64,000 bases of DNA, taken from NCBI GenBank assembly GCA_011390275.1, contig JAABST010000013.1, positions 31,067 to 95,066 of the forward strand, given 5' to 3'. Positions 9,074 through 18,306 of this stretch are shown in pieces. Position numbers and translations under genes: made by a program. Under the pieces are notes generated by a model. It had not been told where the DNA came from. It saw only the letters and a list, made by a program, of their open reading frames with translations, and did no database searches. Position 1 is the first letter of the stretch, and every line of letters starts with the position of its first letter. Source of the DNA: Geitlerinema sp. S16 (GTDB lineage Bacteria > Cyanobacteriota > Cyanobacteriia > Cyanobacteriales > Geitlerinemataceae).

Positions 9074-12000
9074 ATGCCATCTAGATACGATGAAATTTCG
9101 GTTTTAATTATTGATGATTCTGAGGTCGATCGCTTAACCTACAAGCGCTTTCTTCAGTCCGATTTCGATCGCAGCTATGGTTTTATCGAAGCCGATACTC
9201 TGGAGGAGGGGTTGGAGCTGTGGGCGACGGAACGTATCGATTTGGTTTTGGTTGATATTAATCTTCCCGACGGGAGTGGACTCGAATTTCTAGCCGCCAT
9301 TGCGACCCATTATCATGATGGCCGCTTGCCTGCGATCGTACTCACAGGACAGGGGGACGAACGTACTGCGGTGCAGGCGATGAAGCTTGGGGCAGGTGAC
9401 TATTTGGTCAAGGGGGATGTGAATGCTCTGTCCCTCTGCACCTGCGTAAATCAGGTCTGCGATCGCACCGTTTTGAGTCGTCGTCTGGAGCGATCGCAGC
9501 AGCAAAACCTACTCATTTCCGAGATTGCTTTAAACATCCGCCAGTTTTTCGATCTCGATGATGTCCTCACGGCGACCGTCAACGAAGTGCGTCGTTTTCT
9601 CGCCGCCGATCGGGTCGTGATCTATCAATTTGCCCCCGACATGAGCGGCACGATCGTCGCAGAATCAATCATTGCTCCCTGGCCATCTTCATTAAATACC
9701 GTGATCGAAGACACCTGCTTTCAAACCAATGGCGGCACGGATTATCTCCAGGGTAAAACCTGCGTGATCTCGGATATCTACAATGCAAATTTAACGGAAT
9801 GTCACCGCAAACTGCTCGAACGCTTGCAGGTGCGGGCAAGTCTGGTCGATCCCATTCTGCTGCCCAGCACCACCGATCAGCCCCTGTGGGGTTTGCTCAT
9901 TGTTCATCAATGCGGTCGCCCGCGCTACTGGGCTGAGACGGATATTCATTTCCTTCAGCAGCTTTCGGTACAGGCGACGCTGGCCATCCAACAAGCCGAG
10001 CTGTATCGATCGCAACAGAATCTCAACACGTCCTTAGAGGCGGAAAAAGAAGCCGCAGAGTACGCCAACCGCGCGAAAAGCGAATTTCTCGCGTTGATGA
10101 GCCATGAAATTCGGACGCCGATGAATGGGGTCTTAGGACTCTCGCATTTGGCCTTACAAACCAACCTGGACGATCAGCAACGCGACTATCTCACCAAAAT
10201 CCAAAGCTCCGCTCAGTCGCTGCTCCAAATCATTAACGATATTCTTGATTTTTCCAAAATCGAAGCCGGAAAGCTCGAACTGGAATCCGTCGAATTTTCG
10301 ATCGACGATATTCTCAAAAATATCAACAATATCCTGTCCTTTAAGGCAACCGATAAACAGCTTGAGCTGGTGTTTCATATCAGTGATGAAGTGCCGACTC
10401 GTCTCCTAGGCGACCCGTTACGCCTCGGTCAGATTCTGATGAATTTAGCCAGTAATGCCCTCAAGTTTACGGAAACGGGTGGGGTACAAATTAGCATCGA
10501 TGTGATCGATCGGACGGACGATCACGTACAGCTACGATTCGCGGTCTGCGATACGGGCATCGGGCTGACGGCTCAGCAAATGGAAACACTGTTCGAGGCG
10601 TTCACCCAAGGCGATGTGTCCACCAGCCGTCAACATAGCGGTACGGGCTTGGGTTTGGCGATCTGTAAGCGTCTGGTGAATTTAATGGGCGGCACGATCG
10701 AGGTGGAAAGCCAGGTCGGGCAGGGCAGTACTTTCAGCTTCATCATTGAGCAACATTACGTCCCGGATATCTCCAACTATTGCCCATCCCCCATTCCCGA
10801 TTTACGCGGTCTCAAGGCGCTGATCGTCGAGGACAATCCGCTATCTCGGGAAGCTCTGGAAAATCTCCTGCGATCGTTTTCCTTTCAGGTGACGACTGTT
10901 GACTCTGGCGAAGCGGCGATCACCTGTCTATCGCAAATTAAAGTGTCAGATTTATTTGATCTGATCATTGTTGATTTGAATATGCCAGGACTTGATGGCA
11001 TCGAAACCATCCAACAGATCAAAACTCAATTTCAGTTAGCGAATATTCCGCACATCCTGATGGTGACGACCTCTAACCGAGGAAACGTCCGCCAGCGAGC
11101 TTTGGAGGTGGGCATCGAAGCCATCCTGTATAAACCCATCAGCCGATCCCAGCTCTTTGACGCTATCTTGGAAGCCTTTCGAGGGGATGATATTCCGGAG
11201 CAGATGGCGCTCGCCGATTCTTCCTCGCTCCAAACGGCATTACTCGCGATTTCTGGCGCGAGGGTTTTGGTGGTCGAAGATAATGCCGTCAATCAGCAGA
11301 TTGCGATCGAGCTGCTCAGTAGCGTCGGGATTATCACCGATATTGCTGAAGATGGCGAACGCGCGATCGCGAAGATGCAGGAGCAGCACTACGATCTGGT
11401 GCTGATGGACATTCGGATGCCGAAAATTGACGGGCTAGAGGCCACACGTCGGATTCGACGCTTGGCGAAACATGGCCACGTCGAAGCGGAGCGGTTTGCG
11501 ACGACTCCGATCGTGGCGATGACCGCCCATGCCATGACGGACGATCGAGAAAAAAGCTTAACGGCGGGCATGAATGGTCATGTGGCGAAACCGGTTGTGC
11601 CGGATGAGCTATTTGCCACACTCATTCGCTGGATTGCACCGCGATCGACGGGCAATCCCGCCGATCAATCCTATTTGCCGTCGGCTTCTGGATCTTCCCC
11701 CGCCTCTGGATCTGGATCTAAATCTGAGATACCCGATTACAGCGTACTCTTGCTATCACAACTGGATATCAACACGGGTCTCAGCCGGATGAATGGAAAT
11801 TGGGATGCTTATCTCAAACTCCTGAAGCGGTTTCAGGCCGTACACTCCGCTTCCGATCGCTCGATCCAGCAGGCGATCGAGGCCAACAATCAGGATCAGG
11901 CGTTGTACCTCGTGCATACGCTCAAAGGATCTGCCGGTAATATTGGAGCTAACGGGGTGCATCAAGCGGCCGATCGCCTAGAGTGCCGCATTCAAAACCA

Positions 12001-12400
12001 TGATGATGATCCGGAAACCCTAATCCTCGCCGGTCAAGCCCTGAAGCGTTTACTGGACAATCTCCAAGCCGACATCACGATCGTACTGGAAGCCTTTACC
12101 GACCCCCCAAACCGCGAGTCTTCTCCTGATGGCGCTGATTCTGATAACACTGCACTTGCATCGGTTTCTCTAGCGATCGAAACGGCTCAACTTGCCGCCG
12201 AAATCGCTAAAATCGATGAGCTGCTCGATTGCGATCTCGCCGAAGCCATGGCTTGCATCAATGCCTTGAAACTCCAGGTCTCTGGTACTCCACTACATGC
12301 GACGATCGAGAGTTTGGATGACTATTTAGCTGAATTTGACACGGATGGAGCCAGAATCGTGCTGGAAAAGATTACGGTTATGTTTGATCAAGAGATTTAG
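9074..12400 (+). CDS. Cyanobacteriochrome hybrid histidine kinase (Rec-GAF-HisKA-HATPase-Rec-Rec-HPt)
   Basis: A 1108-residue multistep phosphorelay protein. Domains: receiver 1 (~8-130, Asp61), GAF (~150-320), HisKA (His344 in [12 protein letters not shown]), HATPase (~450-560, GTGLGLAI), receiver 2 (Asp634), receiver 3 (Asp779), HPt (His948 in [10 protein letters not shown]) and a helical tail. The GAF matches cyanobacteriochromes: it has the canonical chromophore Cys-His pair (Cys243-His244, [18 protein letters not shown]) and a second cysteine in a DxCF motif (EDTCF, Cys215). Two-Cys DxCF domains in known family members bind phycocyanobilin or phycoviolobilin and sense violet/blue versus green light. 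No membrane segment is evident. A Ser/Gly-rich linker near 875 is built from 6-bp repeats. It sits between the phytochrome pair and a degenerate kinase. Confidence 0.92.
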   Translation: MPSRYDEISVLIIDDSEVDRLTYKRFLQSDFDRSYGFIEADTLEEGLELWATERIDLVLVDINLPDGSGLEFLAAIATHYHDGRLPAIVLTGQGDERTAVQAMKLGAGDYLVKGDVNALSLCTCVNQVCDRTVLSRRLERSQQQNLLISEIALNIRQFFDLDDVLTATVNEVRRFLAADRVVIYQFAPDMSGTIVAESIIAPWPSSLNTVIEDTCFQTNGGTDYLQGKTCVISDIYNANLTECHRKLLERLQVRASLVDPILLPSTTDQPLWGLLIVHQCGRPRYWAETDIHFLQQLSVQATLAIQQAELYRSQQNLNTSLEAEKEAAEYANRAKSEFLALMSHEIRTPMNGVLGLSHLALQTNLDDQQRDYLTKIQSSAQSLLQIINDILDFSKIEAGKLELESVEFSIDDILKNINNILSFKATDKQLELVFHISDEVPTRLLGDPLRLGQILMNLASNALKFTETGGVQISIDVIDRTDDHVQLRFAVCDTGIGLTAQQMETLFEAFTQGDVSTSRQHSGTGLGLAICKRLVNLMGGTIEVESQVGQGSTFSFIIEQHYVPDISNYCPSPIPDLRGLKALIVEDNPLSREALENLLRSFSFQVTTVDSGEAAITCLSQIKVSDLFDLIIVDLNMPGLDGIETIQQIKTQFQLANIPHILMVTTSNRGNVRQRALEVGIEAILYKPISRSQLFDAILEAFRGDDIPEQMALADSSSLQTALLAISGARVLVVEDNAVNQQIAIELLSSVGIITDIAEDGERAIAKMQEQHYDLVLMDIRMPKIDGLEATRRIRRLAKHGHVEAERFATTPIVAMTAHAMTDDREKSLTAGMNGHVAKPVVPDELFATLIRWIAPRSTGNPADQSYLPSASGSSPASGSGSKSEIPDYSVLLLSQLDINTGLSRMNGNWDAYLKLLKRFQAVHSASDRSIQQAIEANNQDQALYLVHTLKGSAGNIGANGVHQAADRLECRIQNHDDDPETLILAGQALKRLLDNLQADITIVLEAFTDPPNRESSPDGADSDNTALASVSLAIETAQLAAEIAKIDELLDCDLAEAMACINALKLQVSGTPLHATIESLDDYLAEFDTDGARIVLEKITVMFDQEI

Positions 12401-12478
12401 AGATTTTAGTCGTCTTAGTCAAGCCAGCCAGCGATCGGCCAATTCAGAGTTTCATGGAGCGCACTCATCTCGGTCAAG

Positions 12479-14101
12479 ATGCAAAACCCTCTTACCCCCC
12501 CTGTTTCCAAACCTAAAATCCTGATTGTCGATGACAGTTCCGACAACTTACAGGTGTTGCTACAAATCCTCAAGGCGGATTACGCGATCGTGGCCGCGAC
12601 CACAGGGACAAAAGCATTGCAAATGGCGAGGAGGCAACCCGTCCCAGACTTAATTGTGCTGGATGTTGTAATGCCCAACATGGATGGCTATGAGGTTTGC
12701 AAACAGCTCAAAGCAAACTCAACCACAAAACATATTCCCGTGATTTTTGTGACGGGTTTAAACGAGGCCAGCAATGAAGCCGACGGCTTTGCCTTCGGTG
12801 CGGTGGACTACATCACCAAGCCGCTCAACCCCGCTGTGGTCAAAGCACGCATCCATAACCACCTATTTTTACGACAACAGAACAAAACGCTCCAGACTCA
12901 GAATGCAGAACTGTTGCGAGCCGATCGCCTAAAAGATGAGTTTTTAGCCAAGATGAGCTACGAGCTGCGCACACCGCTGCATATTATTTTAGGTATGAAC
13001 GAAGTGCTGCAAGAGGAGCTTTTAGGGAAGTTGAAAGCACAGCAATCTCAGGCGATCGCCAACATCAATAACAGTGCATTACACCTGCTAGAGTTGCTCA
13101 ATGATGTGGTGGAATTATCCAAAATAAGTTCAGGTCACACTGGGCTAGAGCTTGCTCCAAGCGAAATTATGTCGATCTGTGACTATAGTTTGGCCTTTAT
13201 TCGACCACAGACCTACCACAAAAAAATCCGACTCTCGACTCAGCTTGACCAAGATTTACCTCAAATCATTATCGATGAGCGCCTGATTCAGCAGACATTA
13301 ATTAACCTGCTCAATAATGCGGTGAAGTATACGCCTGAAGGCGGAAAAATTGCGATCAAAGTTTGTAAAGTAACAGGAGAGAGACCACCTTCTAATGTTG
13401 CTGAATGGCTGCATATTTCAGTTACGAATACCGGCGAGGGTCTGCCAGCCGAAACCATCAAACGATTAAATCAAGCCTTGAACCAAGGGTATAATTCTCT
13501 CGATCCAGAACAGGTTGGGATTAGTTTCGGATTGGCTTTGGTTAAAAGCGTGCTGGACTTACACGGTGGTCACTTAACGATTACAAGTGAGATCGGGCTT
13601 GGCAGTTGTTTTGCGATCGAGTTGCCCTATGCGACGCCTGCTTCGCTACCCATGACGACGGCGAAACTTCAGGTGGTTCAATCGAAAGCAGCTAGCGCTC
13701 AGCGTAACCTGGCACCTCGGATTTTGGTGGTCGAAGATAATGACATCGAACAGGAAACCATGACGATCTATCTCCAAGCGCAAGGGTATCGTGTGTTCCC
13801 TGCGAGTAACGGCAACATGGCGATCAAGCAGGTGCAGATCCATCGCCCCAATCTCGTCCTCATGGATATCCAAATGCCGGTGATGGACGGGCTGGAGGCG
13901 ATGCGGACGATTCGCAGGCAGGAGGATTGTGCGCAAATGCCGATCATTGCGTTGACGGGGTTGGCGATGCAGGGCGATCGCGATCGATGCCTTGAGGCCG
14001 GAGCCACGGACTACATCAGTAAACCCGCACCGTTGAAGGAGTTACATATAAAAATTCAGCGCCTATTAGGGAGTCCGGCGATCAATATCAGTTCGATTTG
14101 A
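12479..14101 (+). CDS. Rec-HisKA-HATPase-Rec protein with degenerate kinase core
   Basis: 540 residues: receiver (Asp62 in VLDVVMPNMDG), coiled linker, HisKA-like dimerisation region, HATPase-like domain, second receiver (Asp463 in LMDIQMPVMDG). The HisKA motif reads MSYELRTPL: the phospho-accepting His is Tyr161 (codon TAC, one base from CAC). The ATP-binding DxGxG motif is NTGEG (Asn317 for Asp), and the GTGLGL lid reads GISFGL. The N-box NLLNNAVKYTPEGG is kept. Both receivers look functional. So it probably cannot autophosphorylate and may act as a phosphate-responsive adaptor or allosteric partner of the preceding cyanobacteriochrome kinase, which ends 78 bp upstream. That role is inference. 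It converges on recG with a 9-bp gap. Confidence 0.88.
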   Translation: MQNPLTPPVSKPKILIVDDSSDNLQVLLQILKADYAIVAATTGTKALQMARRQPVPDLIVLDVVMPNMDGYEVCKQLKANSTTKHIPVIFVTGLNEASNEADGFAFGAVDYITKPLNPAVVKARIHNHLFLRQQNKTLQTQNAELLRADRLKDEFLAKMSYELRTPLHIILGMNEVLQEELLGKLKAQQSQAIANINNSALHLLELLNDVVELSKISSGHTGLELAPSEIMSICDYSLAFIRPQTYHKKIRLSTQLDQDLPQIIIDERLIQQTLINLLNNAVKYTPEGGKIAIKVCKVTGERPPSNVAEWLHISVTNTGEGLPAETIKRLNQALNQGYNSLDPEQVGISFGLALVKSVLDLHGGHLTITSEIGLGSCFAIELPYATPASLPMTTAKLQVVQSKAASAQRNLAPRILVVEDNDIEQETMTIYLQAQGYRVFPASNGNMAIKQVQIHRPNLVLMDIQMPVMDGLEAMRTIRRQEDCAQMPIIALTGLAMQGDRDRCLEAGATDYISKPAPLKELHIKIQRLLGSPAINISSI

Positions 14102-14110
14102 GCCAATTAG

Positions 14111-16690
14111 CTAGGTCAAGATCGATCCGCCCATCAGCGTCAAAAATCGCGTTTCAACTTCCTGAGCCAAGAGCGGCGATCGCGCCAACTCTGGATCGGC
14201 CTCGATCGTCCGTTCCGCCATCGTTCGCGCCAAAATCAACGCCTCGCGATCGTCCACCAAACTCGCCAGCGCAAAATCCGGTAAACCCGACTGCCGCGTC
14301 CCCAACACCTCACCCGGCCCCCGTAACTGCATGTCCATTTCCGCCAAATAAAACCCATCCTGCGACTCCTCCATCACCTTCAGCCGTTGCTGGGCATCAT
14401 CCGACGCCTTCGGCTTCGTCATCAGCAAACAAAATGACTTGTCCGCGCCCCGCCCAACCCGTCCGCGTAACTGGTGGAGCTGCGACAGACCAAAGCGTTC
14501 GGCATGTTCGATCAGCATCACCGACGCATTCGGCACGTCTACCCCCACCTCGATCACCGTCGTTGACACCAAAATCTGCGTCGCATTCGTCCGAAACGCC
14601 TCGATCGCCGCGTCCTTTTCCGCCGAACTCATGCGCCCATGAAGTAACCCAAGCTGAAAGTCTGGGAACACCTGCTGGAGCCGATCGTGTTCTTCGATCG
14701 CCGATCGTAAGTCCAGCTTTTCCGACTCCTCCACCAGTGGTAATACCACATAGGTCTGGCGTCCCTGCGCCACCTCCCGACGAATCAGCTCGTAGGCTTG
14801 CTGCCGTTCCTTCGCCGTTAACACCGTGGTTTGGATCGGCTTACGACCCGGTGGTAACTCATCGATCTGGCTCACATCTAGATCGCCGTGCAGCGTTAAC
14901 GCCAGGGTGCGCGGAATCGGCGTCGCCGTCATCGACAGCACATGACAGACGCCGTTTTCGCCCTTATTTTGCAGCTTTGCCCGCTGCTGCACACCAAAGC
15001 GGTGTTGCTCATCGATCACGCTTAAACCGAGACGGTGAAATTTGACTTTATCTTGGATCAGCGCGTGGGTTCCCACCAGGACGGGCAATTCGCCGGTTTC
15101 GAGCTGGCGGTGGAGCGATCGGCGTTTCGCCGTCCCCACCGACCCCGTCAGCAACTCCACCGGTAAATTAAGCTGAGTCAGCCAATCCGCGAGCTTGCGG
15201 TAGTGTTGTTCCGCCAGAACTTCCGTCGGCGCCATCAACGCCGCCTGATAGCCAGACTGGATCGCCGCTAAAATTGCCACCACCGCCACCACCGTTTTAC
15301 CCGCTCCCACATCACCCTGCACCAGACGATTCATCGGCGACGGTTTGGTTAAATCGGCCAGGATTTCATCAATCACGCGCTGTTGTGCCTTCGTCATGCT
15401 GAAGGGCAACAGCGCATAAAACCGCTCAATCAGCTCGCCGCGCGTGGTGAGTACCGCCGATCGCGCCATCACCTGCCCCGCTTGTTCTGCCTGACCCCGA
15501 CGCAGCTCCTGACGCCGCTTCAGCAAGCCTAACTGTAAATAGAAAAACTCATCGAACACCAGCCGTTTGCGGGCGCGGCTGAGGGCTTCGCGATCGTCAG
15601 GGAAGTGGATTTGGGCGATCGCGGTCGGTAACTCGATCAGGTCGCACTCGTGACGCAATTCCACCGGTAGCGGATCGCGCAAGCTTGCCGCTGTGGGCAA
15701 CACCGCCGCGATCGTCCGCCGCACCAAATCTGCCCCCACGCCCTCGGTCAGCGGATACACCGGCAACAGCCGCCCGATGTGCATCGACTCGATTTCGCCG
15801 TAGGCATCGTCGAGCAATTCCAGCTCTGGCGAATCCAGCGTTAGGCCATATTTATTCCCTTTAACAATACCCGAAGCCGCTACGATCGCGCCTTTGGGAT
15901 ACTTCGATCGTTGGGCGTATTGCCATTTTGTAGAATAGCGATGTCCGGCATAAAACCGGCTTAGTTTTAACTTGCCAGTTTCGTCACTAATCGTCATTTG
16001 CATAACGGTTAGGCTGCGGTTTTTACTACTATCAAAAAAGCCGAATCGGTCAACCCGGCCAATAATCGTCACGGTGTCGCCGACGTGGAGATCTTTGATT
16101 TTGACCTGGCGAGCGTAGTCGATGTGGTCGCGGGGAAAGTAGTAGAGCAGGTCGCGGACGACGTGGAGGCCGAGGCGGGCGAGCCGATCGCGATTATGAG
16201 GCCCGACGCCTTTGATATACGTAAGTTCGTCGTTGAGTGGGTAGGTTTTGGTGTCGTTGGGGGCGACGGATTTGGCGCGGACAGCTTTGCCTGGTTTTTC
16301 CCCTTCATCGCTATAAATGCCGCCATTTTCGCCGGTTTGGCTGGCCTGCTGTTTTTTGCGTTCTAGCTCTCGCTGTTTTGCCCAATAGCCGTCAACTTGG
16401 CGCTGGGATTGAAGTATCGTTCGGCGGGCGTCGGCGACGAGCTGTTGGCGTTTGGCGGTGGTGAGGCTGTCGTAGTTGTGGAAGCGATCGGCGAGGGTGT
16501 GCCAGCGATCGCGATCGTGGTCAGTGAGTCCTGCGGCGGGTTCGGCGAAGCAGCTCGCGAGGAAGGCGTTAAAGCGTGACGATCGACCCATCAGGTTGCC
16601 GAAGCCGGTTTCGGCTTCGATGCTGAGGGCTTTTTGCCAGCGTGGCCAGTCGGGTTGGGGGGTTGGGTCGGGGGTGGCGCGATCGGTCAC
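14111..16690 (-). CDS. recG: ATP-dependent DNA helicase RecG
   Basis: Branch-migration helicase acting at stalled forks and Holliday junctions. At 859 residues it is longer than E. coli RecG because of an N-terminal extension of ~160 residues, as usual in cyanobacteria. Then come a helix-hairpin-helix-like motif (YIKGVGPHNRDRLARLG), the OB-fold wedge domain (DTVTIIGRVDR...), the helicase core with Walker A GDVGAGKT near 455-463, DEQH box near 559, TATPIPRT (motif III), and the C-terminal helicase domain with QLRGRVGRG. The ATG start at 16690 is plausible. No operon partner is visible. Confidence 0.95.
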   Translation of the reverse strand: MTDRATPDPTPQPDWPRWQKALSIEAETGFGNLMGRSSRFNAFLASCFAEPAAGLTDHDRDRWHTLADRFHNYDSLTTAKRQQLVADARRTILQSQRQVDGYWAKQRELERKKQQASQTGENGGIYSDEGEKPGKAVRAKSVAPNDTKTYPLNDELTYIKGVGPHNRDRLARLGLHVVRDLLYYFPRDHIDYARQVKIKDLHVGDTVTIIGRVDRFGFFDSSKNRSLTVMQMTISDETGKLKLSRFYAGHRYSTKWQYAQRSKYPKGAIVAASGIVKGNKYGLTLDSPELELLDDAYGEIESMHIGRLLPVYPLTEGVGADLVRRTIAAVLPTAASLRDPLPVELRHECDLIELPTAIAQIHFPDDREALSRARKRLVFDEFFYLQLGLLKRRQELRRGQAEQAGQVMARSAVLTTRGELIERFYALLPFSMTKAQQRVIDEILADLTKPSPMNRLVQGDVGAGKTVVAVVAILAAIQSGYQAALMAPTEVLAEQHYRKLADWLTQLNLPVELLTGSVGTAKRRSLHRQLETGELPVLVGTHALIQDKVKFHRLGLSVIDEQHRFGVQQRAKLQNKGENGVCHVLSMTATPIPRTLALTLHGDLDVSQIDELPPGRKPIQTTVLTAKERQQAYELIRREVAQGRQTYVVLPLVEESEKLDLRSAIEEHDRLQQVFPDFQLGLLHGRMSSAEKDAAIEAFRTNATQILVSTTVIEVGVDVPNASVMLIEHAERFGLSQLHQLRGRVGRGADKSFCLLMTKPKASDDAQQRLKVMEESQDGFYLAEMDMQLRGPGEVLGTRQSGLPDFALASLVDDREALILARTMAERTIEADPELARSPLLAQEVETRFLTLMGGSILT

Positions 16691-17075
16691 GGGGATCGGA
16701 ACGGTGTGGGGCTACTAGCCATCATAAGTGTCATCGTCAAGTCGATCACCACTCGGTGGATGCCAGCCAGCCAAAATCCAAAACCGCCTTGCGTTCACGA
16801 TCCAGCCGTCATTGTGGCGATCGTCGTTGACGTCTAGGCGATCGCATGTCACTCGTCCCCTTGCTGTCCGACCATAAATTCGTAAGCTATCCGCTGACCA
16901 ACAAAAAAGCTCATTCCAAAATTCGCACCTTGGATTGAATAGCTGGATTTTGGATTATTACGCATTCTCTAGATTCGATAATTAATATTTTTAGCGTGAA
17001 TATAGAGTGAAAGGAGATTGTCTATCTTTATTTTTTGGACAGAGAAAAATCATCAAAAATACCTTCTCAGAGCTG
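16691..17075. other. Spacer upstream of recG
   Basis: About 385 bp with no supportable gene. The half next to recG is GC-rich and the remainder becomes markedly AT-rich toward the small membrane protein gene at 17076. It presumably contains the recG promoter. I see no repeat or RNA gene in it. Confidence 0.4.
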
Positions 17076-17219
17076 TTATTTAATAAATAAGTTATAGACA
17101 ATACCAATGAGTGCCAGAACTAACAGTATGTGAATTAATCCACCACCAATACTAAGAGAAAATCCGAGTAGCCAGAGTATAATAAGTACACCAACAACAG
17201 CCCAAATGAGACTAAACAT
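17076..17219 (-). CDS. Small hydrophobic protein, lmo0937/DUF5670-like
   Basis: A 47-residue product starting MFSLIWAVVGVLIILWLLG, with two hydrophobic helices separated by a Gly-rich turn (SIGGGLIHILLVLALIG). This pattern matches the short lmo0937-type (DUF5670) membrane proteins. An AGGAA ribosome-binding sequence lies 7-8 bases upstream of the ATG at 17219. The gene lies about 100 bp downstream of the CsbD-like gene on the same strand. Such pairs are common among stress-induced small genes, but the molecular function is unknown. Confidence 0.75.
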   Translation of the reverse strand: MFSLIWAVVGVLIILWLLGFSLSIGGGLIHILLVLALIGIVYNLFIK

Positions 17220-17317
17220 CTGTTTGATTCCTATTCGATTAAAGCATTAATTTCAAACTTGTATGAATGGCGACCAATCTCATAACGTATGGATTGATCG
17301 CCATAAAGTTTGACTAA

Positions 17318-17500
17318 TTAATCAACCGCTTTTTTAACTTCATCCTTTGCGTCTTCAACAGTATGCTGAATCTCGGCTTGCGCCTGCTTACGCTTTCCTT
17401 CTGCCTGATCCTTTGGATCACCAGAAAGATTGCCAAGACTTTCCTGTGTTTTCCCTTCAATATCTTTGGCTGTTGCCTTGGCTCGATCTTTTAAACCCAT
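17318..17500 (-). CDS. CsbD family stress protein
   Basis: A 60-residue, very hydrophilic, Lys/Glu/Ala-rich helical protein (MGLKDRAKATAKDIEGKTQE...) with the CsbD pattern of an amphipathic N-terminal helix, a central G-N-L-S-GDP turn and a charged C-terminal helix. CsbD proteins are general-stress proteins of unknown mechanism. A strong AGGAG ribosome-binding site lies 6 bases before the ATG at 17500. It sits upstream of the 47-residue membrane protein and may be co-transcribed with it. Confidence 0.85.
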   Translation of the reverse strand: MGLKDRAKATAKDIEGKTQESLGNLSGDPKDQAEGKRKQAQAEIQHTVEDAKDEVKKAVD

Positions 17501-18306
17501 GACTATCTCCTTGCATAACTTACAAAGTTATGAATAAAAAACTCGACATCAAATTAAACTTTGATATTCTCACTATAGCCGATATTTTATTAATGGACTC
17601 TACTATTGGGCAATCAACAGAAATAATTTATAATTCCAAAATCTCCATATTTAGTATGCAATAATAAGTGATCATTTAGCCTAATTGACAGGCAAGACCT
17701 GAGATTAAAGTGGCTCAAAACACTGCTATGTAAGGATTTCATTAGTATAAGAGCAAAAATCAAAGATGGCCTTAACCCAACTTAGGGTCAATAAATTTTG
17801 TCTTTGTACTGAGACAGCAGTGATACAAGGTCTAGTTTGTCGCGGGTGGTATTGGTGGATTAAAATAGGTTGAGTTGAGTCAGTCAAGTGACTATTTGCC
17901 ATCTCAGAAGGCTTCCTATCTTCAGAGTGAGAACTTTTGCTAGAAGACTCTTTGTACCGAAAGTCCATAGATTTTAGCAGGCAGTTTCAGTAGTATGATT
18001 GACGATCGCGCAGCATTTAGGCGATTGAAAATATAGGCTACAGCCTTGCTTCTCCCGCTAGAGTATCGTCAATTAAACGTTCCAGTTTCGCTCTTGGCAA
18101 GGGTTTAAGACTCTCGCTGTTTTACTAGATTCGGCACTAAATTGTGTATTCTCAACAAGGATTTCACAACTAAGTTAGACGGCACTCTCGAAGAACATTA
18201 CAGCCGTTTAAAAAAATCAACCCTGATCAAAAAAAATTGATCGCCCTGATATCCAGCTTGTATCTCTGATTTTTGTTCGTTCACCTCCTCTACGGGGAGA
18301 CATATC
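17501..18306. other. Long spacer upstream of csbD-like gene and alpha-amylase
   Basis: About 800 bp without a supportable gene. An 80-codon minus-strand open frame at 17726-17968 has the composition of non-coding DNA and no recognisable family. The region must hold divergent promoters for the CsbD-like gene and the amylase. A GGGGAG ribosome-binding site is present just before 18307. Confidence 0.45.

Noticed and set aside
14098..15045. 315-codon plus-strand open frame inside recG
   Set aside because: Pro/Ser-rich antisense shadow of the RecG coding sequence.
17726..17968. 80-codon minus-strand open frame upstream of the amylase
   Set aside because: No ribosome-binding site, no family, and composition unlike neighbouring genes; lies in an AT-rich spacer.
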